Shown here: positions 48,463 through 59,185 of the stretch, piece by piece
Numbering within the stretch: the stretch's first letter is position 1
How the letters are laid out: every line of letters starts with the position of its first letter
Source of the DNA: JBBECJ01 sp963763325
GTDB taxonomy: Bacteria; Chloroflexota; Chloroflexia; Thermomicrobiales; CFX8
Assembly: GCA_963763325.1 (NCBI GenBank)
Contig: CAVXOL010000024.1
Location: 620,001 to 684,000, forward strand
Length of the DNA stretch: 64,000 bases
Reading direction: 5' to 3'
Notes under the pieces: generated by a model
Databases searched by the model: none
Seen by the model: only the letters and a program-made list of their open reading frames with translations
What the model was told of the DNA's origin: nothing
Program-made: the position numbers and the translations under genes

Positions 48463-49497
48463 ATGAGCGACGAGTACGAACTGTCAAGCAGGCAGCGCGA
48501 AATTCTGCGCCTGATCATCCAGGAGTATGTCGTTGGCGGGCGAGCGGTTGGCTCGCAGTCGCTGATCGAGCGCTACCCGCTGAACGTCTCGTCAGCGACC
48601 GTTCGCAACGAGATGTCGGCGTTGGAGCGGCTTGGGTTCATCGAGCAGATGCACACGTCTGCCGGCCGCGTGCCGACCGATCGTGGCTATCGTTTCTATG
48701 TCGAGCAGTACGCGTCCGATTCAGCGTTGCCGGCGAATGACCAGATCATGATCCGGCACCAATTCCGCCAGGTCGAAACCCAACTCGAATCGTGGCTGGA
48801 GCTCGCCGCGAGCGTGCTGGCTGGGTTCGCCCGCAACGTCTCAGTTGTGACGTCCCCGCGGACGGCTGTTTCCCGCCTGCGCCACTTTGAGTTGCTCTCG
48901 CTGCAGGAGCGCGTCGTTCTGTTGATCATGGTGACGCAGGAATCGACCGTCCACCAGGCGATGCTGCACGTTTCCGAGCCGGTTACCCAGGAAGAGCTGA
49001 GCGCGAGCGCCGACCGCCTCAACGCCCAGTTTCAAAACCTGACGCTCGACGAACTGCGGGCGAAGGTGGTTGGGCTGGCCGAGCTTGACAAGCTCGTTGG
49101 CGAACACCTGCTCGCGACAATGGAGTCGACTCAGGCAAGCGAGCGGACTGAAGTGCACTACCAGGGGATCGAGCACGTCCTCCAACAGCAGGAGTTTGGC
49201 GGCTCACACCTCGCCCAGCACTTGCTGGAGATGTTGCGTGGAGGATCGCTGCTCTCGGAACTGTTACCACAGATCTCTAACCGCGATGGCCTGCAGATCT
49301 TCATCGGCGATGAAAATATGTCGGAGGGACTTCGCCCCTTTGGAGTCGTCGTTGCGACCTACGGTGTCGACGACGAAGTGACCGGCCTGCTGGGCATACT
49401 TGGTCCGCGCCGGATGCCATACGAGCGCTCAATTTCATCGGTCCGTTATATGGCACGGCTGATGAGCGACCTGATGCGCGATCTGTATAGCGCCTGA
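48463..49497 (+). CDS. hrcA: Heat-shock repressor HrcA
   Basis: 344 residues. The N-terminal winged helix-turn-helix has LSSRQREILRLIIQEYVVGG, VGSQSLIERYPLNVSSATVR and LGFIEQMHTSAGRVPTDRGY. The central/C-terminal GAF-like dimerisation region ends SSVRYMARLMSDLMRDLY. HrcA represses class I heat-shock operons by binding CIRCE and depends on GroEL for activity in characterised systems. It controls its own operon here. GAGGTGGG precedes the ATG. Confidence 0.96.
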   Translation: MSDEYELSSRQREILRLIIQEYVVGGRAVGSQSLIERYPLNVSSATVRNEMSALERLGFIEQMHTSAGRVPTDRGYRFYVEQYASDSALPANDQIMIRHQFRQVETQLESWLELAASVLAGFARNVSVVTSPRTAVSRLRHFELLSLQERVVLLIMVTQESTVHQAMLHVSEPVTQEELSASADRLNAQFQNLTLDELRAKVVGLAELDKLVGEHLLATMESTQASERTEVHYQGIEHVLQQQEFGGSHLAQHLLEMLRGGSLLSELLPQISNRDGLQIFIGDENMSEGLRPFGVVVATYGVDDEVTGLLGILGPRRMPYERSISSVRYMARLMSDLMRDLYSA

Positions 49498-49551
49498 GAC
49501 TGAATGGGAACTGGGAACGAGGACCGCGAACGAATGGAGGGATCACCACTT

Positions 49552-50121
49552 GTGACTCAGCAACAGGAAACGGACCAGATGGACGAGACACAGACGAACG
49601 ATGAGCCACAGCGGCAGCCGTCAATGGAGGAGGTCCTGGCAGAACTGGACCAATTCAAGGCCGACGCCGCCGACATGCTCGATCGGCTCCAGCGATCACA
49701 CGCCGAATTTGCGAACTTTCGCCGGCGGATCGAGCAGGAGCGCGAACTGCAACGTTCGCGTGCTACTGAGGACCTGGTTCGCAAGCTGCTCCCGGTCGCG
49801 GACGACTTCGATCGTGCGCTGCGCTCGGTCCCGGCTGAGATCGAAAGTAACCCATGGATCGAAGGCGTTCGTCTGGTAGAGCGCAAGCTTTGGCGCGCGC
49901 TCGAAGGCGAAGGGATCTCGGTCATGGAGAGCCTCGGCCAGCCATTCGATCCAAGCCGCCACGAAGCCGTTATGGTCGACGATGGCGATGGAGTGGCAGA
50001 CACCGTCGTCGAAGAGTTTCAGCGTGGCTACCTCGTGAACGACACTGTCTTGCGGCCGGCAATGGTCAAGGTCGGATCGTCCGAGGCATTGAATCTGACA
50101 TCAACCGCGATGGATGCGTAA
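49552..50121 (+). CDS. grpE: GrpE nucleotide exchange factor for DnaK
   Basis: 189 residues from GTG 49552, or 205 from ATG 49504; the GTG has GGAGG about 10 bases upstream, and the longer N-terminus is not conserved in type. A long helix (SMEEVLAELDQFKADAADML ... NFRRRIEQERELQRSRA) is followed by LLPVADDFDRAL and the beta-wing motif GQPFDPSRHEAVMV, ending VNDTVLRPAMVKV. It releases ADP from DnaK. Located between hrcA and dnaK in one transcript. Confidence 0.94.
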   Translation: MTQQQETDQMDETQTNDEPQRQPSMEEVLAELDQFKADAADMLDRLQRSHAEFANFRRRIEQERELQRSRATEDLVRKLLPVADDFDRALRSVPAEIESNPWIEGVRLVERKLWRALEGEGISVMESLGQPFDPSRHEAVMVDDGDGVADTVVEEFQRGYLVNDTVLRPAMVKVGSSEALNLTSTAMDA

Positions 50122-50181
50122 CAACGAATAGAAATCGACCGTCCCGCGATTCATCGCGGGTCTGGCAGGAGGAACACCGGA

Positions 50182-52089
<1,908 letters not shown>

Positions 52090-52110
52090 TCTCTCAGGTT
52101 TCGAACTGCC

Positions 52111-52150
52111 AACACCGCCCCACCTTCCAGCTGGAAGGTGGGGCGGTGTT
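52111..52150 (+). terminator. Terminator of the hrcA-grpE-dnaK operon
   Basis: 40-bp perfect palindrome: AACACCGCCCCACCTTCCAG (52111-52130) followed by its exact complement (52131-52150), then CATTATT. 22 bases after the dnaK stop. Confidence 0.85.
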
Positions 52151-52437
52151 CATTATTCAGCCAACCGCTGACTCGGAACGCGTCCAGACAATCCTCATCG
52201 CATGAATTCGGAACCAGCAGGGAGACGCTACCCTCACACTTCAGCGACTCGTGAAAGTGTGGGGGAACCCGGGCTGGTAACCGTCCAGGCGTGGCCACAA
52301 GATGGAGGTCAGTGCAAAGGAGTCGCGATGGAAAGGAGCACGAGAACTACATACGACGAAACGACTCAACGTTGAGTTGCGAGAACACGAAAACACACAT
52401 GGTGCGACGGCGCGCCGTTTTCACGAAGGAGTGAATC
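52151..52437 (+). other. Leader region of the FAD oxidase gene with a hairpin
   Basis: No gene seen. An 11-bp stem with one wobble pairs CCCTCACACTT (52231-52241) with AAGTGTGGGGG (52255-52265), followed by GCTGG/CCAGG complementarity. It may be a structured 5' leader; I do not recognise a known riboswitch. Confidence 0.4.
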
Positions 52438-53844
52438 ATGACCATTGCAGTACAACCCGCGAGTCCGATTACGCTCGAGACAGGTAGCTTTGACGCATTG
52501 CGCGCTCGGTTGGCCGGACAACTCGTAACGGCCGACAGCTCAGATTTCGACGACGCGCGCAAGACCCGCGACATTACGCTCGATCGCAGGCCGTTGGCAA
52601 TCGTCCGCGCAGCCGACGCGAGGGATGTTGCCGAAGCGGTCCGATTCGCCCGCTATCATCGTCTCCCGTTGGCAATTCGCAGCGGCGGGCATAGCATCGC
52701 TCGCTACAGTCTCGTCGATGACGCCATCACCATCGATCTCGCGGGCATGAAGCGGATCGAGATCGACCCGGAGACTCGAACGACACGCGTTCAAGCGGGT
52801 GCTACGTCCGGCGATCTCGCTGAAGCAGCCGGCGCGCATGGGCTTGCGCTCTCAACGGGTGACACCGCGTCGGTCGCCTTTGGCGGGCTCACGACTGGGG
52901 GCGGGATCGGATACATGGTCCGCAAACAGGGGCTAACTATCGACAACCTCATCGCCGCGGAGGTTGTCACAGCTGACTGCGAGATTGTGACCGCAAGTGC
53001 CAGTGAGCATCCGGATCTCTTCTGGGCGATCCGGGGTGGTGGTGGCAACTTCGGAGTCGTAACCGAGTTCACATTCCAACTCACCCCGGTTGGTGAGATC
53101 CTCGGTGGAGAGATGCTGCTGCCTGCGACTCGCCAGGTCGTTCGCGCGTATCTGGAGTATGCGGCCTCTGCGCCGGACGATCTGACAACACTCGCGAGCG
53201 TCATGCTCGCCCCTCCGGCGCCACATGTTCCCCAGGAACACGTCGGCAAACTCGCACTATCGATCCTCGTCTGTTGGACTGGAACCCTCGAAGAGGGCGA
53301 GCGTGTGCTGGCCCCGTTACGTGATCTTGCCATCCCGTTTGCTGACAAGATCGGTCCGATGCAGTACTCGGAGATCTATTCGTTCACGGAAGAGCTGACG
53401 CATCCGCATGCCTGGTCGATTCGATCGATGTTCGCCAACGATTTGAGCGATGAGGCCCTTGACGTAGCGCTAGCGGCCATTGAGAACGGCAGCTCTCCCT
53501 ACAACATCTTCCACTTGCGTGTCCTCGGTGGTGCTATGACACGCACCCGCGCTGACATGACCGCATTCGCTCATCGGCACCAGCGCTTCTTTGTTGCGAT
53601 CATCGGACTTTGGGTCAACGCCACCGAAGACGCCGATGCGCATCGAGCCTGGGTCGATTCAGTGTGGCAGTCAATTCGTAATGAAGGTTCCGGCGTGTAC
53701 GTCAACTTTCTCGAGGACGAGGGCGCGGATCGCGTTCGCGACGCATATCCCCCAGAGACGTACTCACGGCTGGCGGACGTCAAACGGCGTTATGACCCAG
53801 AGAACATCTTCAGATTCAACCAGAATGTTCCGCCGGCGCCGTGA
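52438..53844 (+). CDS. FAD-binding oxidoreductase, berberine-bridge/PCMH type
   Basis: 468 residues. The PCMH FAD domain has PLAIRSGGHSIARYSLVDDA, where the His is the usual 8-alpha-histidyl FAD site, and FGGLTTGGGIGYMVRKQGLT. The Cys that gives bicovalent FAD in many relatives is replaced (GDTASVAFGG), so attachment is probably through His only. The C-terminal BBE segment is YSRLADVKRRYDPENIFRFN. Such enzymes oxidise alcohols, sugars or amines with O2; the substrate is unknown. GGAG precedes the ATG. It is monocistronic, between two terminators. Confidence 0.9.
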   Translation: MTIAVQPASPITLETGSFDALRARLAGQLVTADSSDFDDARKTRDITLDRRPLAIVRAADARDVAEAVRFARYHRLPLAIRSGGHSIARYSLVDDAITIDLAGMKRIEIDPETRTTRVQAGATSGDLAEAAGAHGLALSTGDTASVAFGGLTTGGGIGYMVRKQGLTIDNLIAAEVVTADCEIVTASASEHPDLFWAIRGGGGNFGVVTEFTFQLTPVGEILGGEMLLPATRQVVRAYLEYAASAPDDLTTLASVMLAPPAPHVPQEHVGKLALSILVCWTGTLEEGERVLAPLRDLAIPFADKIGPMQYSEIYSFTEELTHPHAWSIRSMFANDLSDEALDVALAAIENGSSPYNIFHLRVLGGAMTRTRADMTAFAHRHQRFFVAIIGLWVNATEDADAHRAWVDSVWQSIRNEGSGVYVNFLEDEGADRVRDAYPPETYSRLADVKRRYDPENIFRFNQNVPPAP

Positions 53845-53960
53845 GCCGCTGTTACCGCGATCCTCCGTTACGAGAAGTACCGCGGTCTACTCGGAACAGA
53901 TGCTGCCGGCTCAACGTACTCATCCGACGCCAGCCTGTCGCAACTTCGACTGGTCTGATC

Positions 53961-53988
53961 ACGGCCCTCCCGTCTTTGGGAGGGCCGT
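53961..53988 (+). terminator. Terminator of the FAD oxidase gene
   Basis: ACGGCCCTCCC (53961-53971), six-base loop, GGGAGGGCCGT (53978-53988), then TTC. Confidence 0.75.
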
Positions 53989-54075
53989 TTCGCCGCGTCG
54001 AGTCGAGCATTTGCGAAGAATGAGAATGAGGAAGACGTTCCTGACACTATCGCGATAAGCGAGAGGAGACGCAAC

Positions 54076-55224
54076 TCACTGAATCACTTCAATATTGGCT
54101 GCCGGGACGACGCGAATCTCGCCGCTTGGCAAGGACACGTCGGCGACGGTCGTGACGACACCGGCGTCGGTGACGCGCTGGTAGGCTGGAGATTGGCAGG
54201 TGCCGATTACTCCAAGCGAACGTCCTCCTACCAAACGGACCGGGCGGCCGGGTGCGAGTTCATCGGAGGCGCGTCCGTTGCCGTGGCTGCCAGTACCGGC
54301 GATATAGACCTCGGGTCGGCGCAACTGACTGCCAACGCTGGTCGCAGCCTGGATCGAGGCTGTCTGGCCGGCGTGGTCACGCAGGAAATTGAAGACCTGC
54401 TCGGCCATCGGAACGCGGCCAAATCCTTCGGTGGCGACGATCACGAACGGCGCGCTCTCCGATGTCGGCGCGAACGGCGCGTCCGGATGGCGAGCGCCCC
54501 AGAAGGCGGCTGGACCAATCTCTCCGTTGCCGGAACCCGAAAGGAAACGACGCACATCCGCCTCGGCCAGACTGCCGACGATGATACCGCTAACGCCAAC
54601 GTGCCTCAGCTTGTTGAGCGTCGGCACACCGACGGTCATGCCGCAGACGACGACGCTCCCTTTCCAGCTGTCCTTCACCTGATCCGGGGTGACCTCCCGA
54701 TCGCCGCGATCGGGACCGACGACGATTGGGCCAATTGCCTCACCGCCGAAGCCAAGGATGCCGAACAGGCGTGATCCGGTTGAGCGGATCGTCGCGCCGC
54801 GTTCCGGCACGACCCGCTCGACCTCGCCGCTGACGAGCGCCCTGAGCTGGTTCTGGCCCGACGACAGCGAGAAGACGACGGTGCCATTCGACTCGTCAAC
54901 ACTGGTGAGCGTCCCGGAGGCTGGAGCCGGAAACGTGACAGTCCGTAGTCCGCGGCGTGTCCGGGCTAACGTGTCTCCAAGCTCGAACTTCGAGCCAACC
55001 TTCTTGGTGAGATAGCGCGAAACGGTGTTGTTGGGAACCCCTAACTCGCTGGCCACAAAGAGGACGGTCGGCCGCTCGGTACTGACGGAACGCGCGACGA
55101 TTGTCTCCGGCGTGATCTGATCGCCAACCCGCACGATAACTTCACCTGGCGTGTCGAGCATCCGGTCGAGCACAAAGGTGCCCCCGTTCACCAGCGCGGG
55201 TTCAAGTGTCGGAAATGTCCACAC
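54076..55224 (-). CDS. Unrecognised protein with barrel-sandwich-like segment (last gene of a three-gene unit)
   Basis: 382 residues from GTG 55224 (GAAGGAG 8 bases upstream; the 55260 frame adds an unsupported 12 residues). Beta-rich, with no signal peptide or membrane helix. GEVIVRVGDQITPETIVARS and VTFPAPASGTLTSVDESNGT look like the two halves of a lipoyl/barrel-sandwich hybrid, but no Lys of a DK motif is present. A central alpha/beta region (SVVVCGMTVGVPTLNKLRHV, GVSGIIVGSLAE) follows. The C-terminal SLGVIGTCQSP ... VVPAANIEVIQ is KOW- or SH3-like. Function unknown. It follows the MutL-like gene, from which a hairpin separates it. Confidence 0.7.
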   Translation of the reverse strand: MWTFPTLEPALVNGGTFVLDRMLDTPGEVIVRVGDQITPETIVARSVSTERPTVLFVASELGVPNNTVSRYLTKKVGSKFELGDTLARTRRGLRTVTFPAPASGTLTSVDESNGTVVFSLSSGQNQLRALVSGEVERVVPERGATIRSTGSRLFGILGFGGEAIGPIVVGPDRGDREVTPDQVKDSWKGSVVVCGMTVGVPTLNKLRHVGVSGIIVGSLAEADVRRFLSGSGNGEIGPAAFWGARHPDAPFAPTSESAPFVIVATEGFGRVPMAEQVFNFLRDHAGQTASIQAATSVGSQLRRPEVYIAGTGSHGNGRASDELAPGRPVRLVGGRSLGVIGTCQSPAYQRVTDAGVVTTVADVSLPSGEIRVVPAANIEVIQ

Positions 55225-55269
55225 GAGTGACGCTCCTTCGAGGGATGAGAAACCAAACATGAGGGAAGA

Positions 55270-55292
55270 ACGAGGGTGTCATCATCCCTCGT
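55270..55292 (-). terminator. Small hairpin between the first two genes of the 54-58 kb unit
   Basis: ACGAGGG (55270-55276) and CCCTCGT (55286-55292), nine-base loop, in the 84-base gap between the MutL-like and barrel-sandwich genes; may partially attenuate or process the transcript. Confidence 0.35.
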
Positions 55293-55308
55293 ACGCGATT
55301 CCCGATCG

Positions 55309-57078
55309 CTACAACTTCAGTCCAAGGTCCTCGAACCAGTTCTTGACACGGGTCGTCCGCAGCGCAGGATCGATCTGCTGATGTATAGGCCGACCGCGAG
55401 CGTCGATGACGATCCCGAACTGGCCGGGGCGCAGATCGCCGTCGCGGCCAGCGCTGATGGCCGCGAGTTGAGTGTGCCCGCCGATCGTGCAGTCGCCCTC
55501 GCAGGTCAGCGACAGTGTCGCCGTCTCGCTGTTATCGATCCTGATCCGGTGGATGCTGCCATGCGGGACCGAGAAACGGACTGTCTCACCGTTCTCATGA
55601 CGAACCTCGCCACGGACGGCGAGCTGACCATCGCCTCCGGCACCGCGCACGATGATTGCAGTCGCAAATGGGTGGATCAGATCATGCTCGACAACATCGG
55701 CTGCCAGAGCTGGGCTGCGCTCGCCAAGTGCACCAGCGGCAGCGACCAGTCCGTCGGTGTCGAGGACCAACTCAACGACGCCACCGTCCGGGTCGGGCTG
55801 CAACCCGTCCAGAAGTGCCAGCACTACCAGGCTGGGTTCCGGCATCGCGCTGAACGGACGTCCAGCGATGATCAAATCGATGTTCGACTGTCGGCTGGCA
55901 GCCATGCCGTTCCAGACGGTTCGCAACAGCTCAACCAGGATCGCACGCTCGATCAGCATGTCGTGCGTGGATTCTGCAATGGTGTTTGGCCGGAGTGCGC
56001 GATTGAGGATCCAATGGGAGAGTTCCTCATTCGAGACAGCGACAGGCAGCCAATGAGCCAGAGACGCAAGATCGGAGTTGAAGATCGAGCGCACATTGTG
56101 GCCCAGATCGATATCCGGCCGGACCTGGACATCGCTCAACTGCGGAGTCGCCCAGTGGATCATCGCGCCATCGGCAACATCGACCGCGACCACCGATTGC
56201 TCGCGTCGCCGTGCGACGAACCGAGTGACGAGGTCAGCGGCTCGAACACGGCTGACGAACGGAGCAGCAATGGAAGCAGTCACCAACGTCTGGGTGTCGA
56301 CTCGCGCATCGTACAGAGCCTGCAGCTCGGTTTCCAGCGCGGCGGCGATGTCGGTCACTGAGAACTCGACCGGGTCAATCCCGCGCAGATCGGCGCGCTC
56401 GCCGATCAACTGTGCCGCCTGTTGCTGATACTGGTCACCGGCGACAATGATGACGAGATTGACGATTTCCTCGCCGACCAGACCAGTCAGCGTTCCAATC
56501 GCCGCCGCCCACTCAGTTTCGGCCGTGCTTCCCTGCAAGAGGACCAACGCATCTGGCCGAAACTCGCGGATCGCGGTCTCCAGCAGCGCGCCAGAGAGGG
56601 TACCGTCGCTCGTCCGGACTCGATCTGTCAGAACGTCAACGATCGTCGAGGTTCGTCGGGCTGCGGCGAGCATCGGCAGCGACATCGGCGTGTCGCCGAG
56701 CGCAATGATTGATAGCCGAATGGGAATCGCAGGCAGTCCGGTAATTGCCAGCGCATCTACCCCATGGTCCCCTCGCGACGGGAGATCGATCCCGTCTGGG
56801 CCGGAAATGCGCAGACCTGTGTGATCTTCGATCCCGCGCAGGGTCTGCCGAGCGCCGACCGATGCGTCGTCGATCGGTGGTGTGGCAGTTGATGCGACTG
56901 TCGAGCCAGAGATGAACCGACCTCGCCCTTCGACGCGCGCGATCATAACCGCCCGGGCGGACTGATAGTCCACATCAATAACAAGTCCCGAGCGATGTCC
57001 GACCGCGGTACCACCCGATCCGGGCGTTGCTACCTTCGATGAGCCACCCGCCCCACTCGTGTTCTGATACCGATCCAC
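55309..57078 (-). CDS. MutL (glutamate mutase L)-like actin-fold protein, divergent
   Basis: 589 residues, GTG start with AGGGGG upstream. The segment VIDVDYQSARAVMIARVEGR aligns in position with the phosphate-1 motif of the GlmL/MutL family (normally a DxGSTxTK type), but the Gly-Ser-Thr core is lost. Alternating helix/strand pattern follows (ALVLLQGSTAETEWAAAIGT, VVAVDVADGAMIHWATPQ), with PFVSRVRAADLVTRFVARRR. The C-terminal ~100 residues are a beta domain. Without the phosphate loop, ATPase activity is doubtful. The family otherwise reactivates B12-dependent mutases, but no mutase gene is nearby, so another role is likely. Middle gene of the unit. Confidence 0.65.
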   Translation of the reverse strand: MDRYQNTSGAGGSSKVATPGSGGTAVGHRSGLVIDVDYQSARAVMIARVEGRGRFISGSTVASTATPPIDDASVGARQTLRGIEDHTGLRISGPDGIDLPSRGDHGVDALAITGLPAIPIRLSIIALGDTPMSLPMLAAARRTSTIVDVLTDRVRTSDGTLSGALLETAIREFRPDALVLLQGSTAETEWAAAIGTLTGLVGEEIVNLVIIVAGDQYQQQAAQLIGERADLRGIDPVEFSVTDIAAALETELQALYDARVDTQTLVTASIAAPFVSRVRAADLVTRFVARRREQSVVAVDVADGAMIHWATPQLSDVQVRPDIDLGHNVRSIFNSDLASLAHWLPVAVSNEELSHWILNRALRPNTIAESTHDMLIERAILVELLRTVWNGMAASRQSNIDLIIAGRPFSAMPEPSLVVLALLDGLQPDPDGGVVELVLDTDGLVAAAGALGERSPALAADVVEHDLIHPFATAIIVRGAGGDGQLAVRGEVRHENGETVRFSVPHGSIHRIRIDNSETATLSLTCEGDCTIGGHTQLAAISAGRDGDLRPGQFGIVIDARGRPIHQQIDPALRTTRVKNWFEDLGLKL

Positions 57079-57135
57079 ACTGCCCCCTACGCGAACACGA
57101 CCATTGCACGGTAAACAAGTTCAGACGCTACCGGG

Positions 57136-57930
57136 TCAATTCCCAAGCAGCATGACGACGATGATCAACACCAGTATGACGATCGCTGCAATCAACAACA
57201 TCCGTGACCGATTTCCAGGAGCTGCACCATTGGTGGTGGCAGACCCGGCGGCGACGGTCGTGGCCGCATGCGGCGAAGAGGCAGAACCGACGTTCGGAGA
57301 CCTGGTAGGCGTTGTGACGGCGGGTTCGACAGCGACAGCATCCGGCCGGGAATCGATGACGTTCACGAGCGACGACATGAGATTAGCGGTCGGCGATACC
57401 TCCGGTTGATCTGAGGCCGTCACCCAGGCCCGGCTGACGGCTGGAACGAGAAGCGCGCCATTCGGTGTAGCGCTGGCAGCCTGCATCGTCGTGACTGGCA
57501 CGCCAGCGACCGGTGGCTCGCTATCAGTGCTCAGTGCGCGGAGCCATTCGGGAAGATCATCTTCACTGAAGAAGCTGGAATCACCGCTGCCCGGTGGCTG
57601 TGAGAACACGTCGGACAGTGTCGATGTCTCAGTCGACTGTGGCATCGCTTCCGCCGGCGCCGTCTGCGACATGGATGACTGCGCTGGTGTCGCTGTTGAT
57701 TGTGGTGCAGCGCGTTCACTCGCCCCAGTGGCGGATTCCTGCTGACCACCGCCGGACGATTCTACGGCGACGTCTGCGAAGTTCTGCAGCCATGATGGAA
57801 GCTCGCCGGTTCCCGCCTGGTCGGAGGGATCGTTGGAAAAGCTGTCGCCAGGCGAGAACTCGACGCCATCGGCGTCCTTGCCGGCCTCATCTTCAGCTTC
57901 ATCCGGCGGGCGATTGTTTTCGGGCTGCAC
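57136..57930 (-). CDS. Tail-anchored protein with paired LPxWL motifs (first gene of the unit)
   Basis: 264 residues from GTG 57930 (CGGAGG 6 bases upstream). Mostly disordered: acidic, Ser/Thr/Ala/Pro-rich. Two short similar motifs stand out, ELPSWLQNFADV and DLPEWLRALSTD, each after an acidic/Ser stretch. The C-terminus is a single helix (MLLIAAIVILVLIIVVMLL) ending GN, so the protein is tail-anchored with the bulk in the cytosol. The repeated LPxWL elements look like binding motifs for a partner. No known family. The 58110 GTGTACGTAC site lies 180 bases upstream. Confidence 0.7.
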   Translation of the reverse strand: MQPENNRPPDEAEDEAGKDADGVEFSPGDSFSNDPSDQAGTGELPSWLQNFADVAVESSGGGQQESATGASERAAPQSTATPAQSSMSQTAPAEAMPQSTETSTLSDVFSQPPGSGDSSFFSEDDLPEWLRALSTDSEPPVAGVPVTTMQAASATPNGALLVPAVSRAWVTASDQPEVSPTANLMSSLVNVIDSRPDAVAVEPAVTTPTRSPNVGSASSPHAATTVAAGSATTNGAAPGNRSRMLLIAAIVILVLIIVVMLLGN

Positions 57931-58092
57931 GCTAAACCTCCGCAACCTTCAGGCTGTTTCTCGGGTTGTCCTCGTCCGTTGGCCGGCAGATGTTCACCGG
58001 TCGGGGCGAGTGCAACTGTCCTGACGTGCTCGACTATAACATAGCGTCTTTGGGCCAGAGTCTAGCCCAGAAGTAACGAAAGGCTGTCTCAA

Positions 58093-58119
58093 GTACGTGC
58101 ACAGATTGCGTGTACGTAC
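58093..58119. promoter_or_regulatory. GTACGTG / GTGTACGTAC sites upstream of the 54-58 kb unit
   Basis: GTACGTG at 58093-58099 and GTGTACGTAC at 58110-58119, in the 296-base gap between dtd and the tail-anchored gene. The 10-mer is shared with the L,D-transpeptidase and hrcA upstream regions. Confidence 0.4.
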
Positions 58120-58226
58120 GCGGTGGCGGCAGCAAACTCAGCGATCAATGGGTCACACTGGACTGGCAGGACTTCGTGCCTGGACTGGTCACGGTCCGCG
58201 CACATCAGTACATCGTTCAATGTGAA

Positions 58227-58706
58227 TCAGCCCGACCCGGGTGTGGTCGCCGTCTGCCCACGGAGTTCGGACGTATCAATCCAGATTGTCACCGGACCAT
58301 CGTTGACGAGGGTAACCGCCATCTCGGCGCCAAAGCGACCGTTCCCGACTGACAGCCCGAGTGCGCGTAACTCGTCAGCAACGAGATCGACCAGCGGAGA
58401 CGCCAGATCGGGGGCAGCGGCGTCGATGAACGACGGGCGACGGCCCTTGCGAATGTCACCGTAGAGAGTGAACTGCGAGACGACGATGACTTCGCTGCCC
58501 GTATCGAGCGCGGAAAGGTTCATCTTGCCGTTCTGGTCGGCAAAAATTCGCAGGTTCGCGGCCTTGCTTGCGAGTAGCCTCGCGTCAGCGTCGTCGTCCC
58601 CATGGGTCGCCCCGACCAGCATCAACAGCCCTTGACCGATCTCGGCAACCCGTTCACCCGAGATATCGACCGCCGCCGAACTGACCCGCTGAACGACCGC
58701 TCTCAT
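58227..58706 (-). CDS. dtd: D-aminoacyl-tRNA deacylase
   Basis: 159 residues: MRAVVQRVSSAAVDISGE, the catalytic SQFTLYGD, KGRRPSFIDAA, and VNDGPVTIWID (the NxGP cross-subunit motif, here NDGP). The homodimer hydrolyses D-Tyr-tRNA and Gly-tRNA(Ala) to protect translation. The start overlaps the ispF stop by four bases (58703-58706), so it ends the yacL-ispD-ispF-dtd operon. Confidence 0.94.
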   Translation of the reverse strand: MRAVVQRVSSAAVDISGERVAEIGQGLLMLVGATHGDDDADARLLASKAANLRIFADQNGKMNLSALDTGSEVIVVSQFTLYGDIRKGRRPSFIDAAAPDLASPLVDLVADELRALGLSVGNGRFGAEMAVTLVNDGPVTIWIDTSELRGQTATTPGSG

Positions 58707-59185
58707 CCCTGCTCCCGTTCCTCCAGTAGCGCGACAGCCAGCGCGGCCAGTCCTTCGCCGCGACCGAGGGCGCCAAGTTGCTCGTTCGTCGTCGCCTTGA
58801 CATTGACACGATCGGATGGCACGCCCAGCAGCTCTGCGAGTCGTTCGCGCATCTCCTGCCGGCGCGGTCCAATTTTTGGGCGTTCGCCGACAATCGTCAG
58901 ATCGACATTCCCAACTGAATAGCGTGGACGGATCTGCGCCACGACAGCCCGGAGGAGATCGCCACTATCTGCATCGCGCCAGCGCTCATTGGACGGGGGG
59001 AAATGCTCGCCGATGTCACCGAGTCCGGCTGCTCCAAGCAGCGCGTCGATGACAGCGTGCAGCGCTGCATCAGCGTCGGAATGTCCCGCCAGCCCCGACT
59101 CATCTGAAAACTCAATTCCACAGAGGACCATCCGCCGCCCAGGTGCGAACGGATGGATGTCGTAGCCGATGCCGATTCGACTCAT
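58703..59185 (-). CDS. ispF: 2-C-methyl-D-erythritol 2,4-cyclodiphosphate synthase
   Basis: 160 residues, the usual size. Metal-binding Asp/His in GYDIHPF and His in SGLAGHSDADAALHAVIDAL, plus GDIGEHFPPSN and a C-terminal KATTNEQLGALGRGEGLAAL, are diagnostic. It cyclises CDP-ME-2-phosphate in the MEP isoprenoid pathway. Overlaps ispD by four bases. Confidence 0.96.
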   Translation of the reverse strand: MSRIGIGYDIHPFAPGRRMVLCGIEFSDESGLAGHSDADAALHAVIDALLGAAGLGDIGEHFPPSNERWRDADSGDLLRAVVAQIRPRYSVGNVDLTIVGERPKIGPRRQEMRERLAELLGVPSDRVNVKATTNEQLGALGRGEGLAALAVALLEEREQG

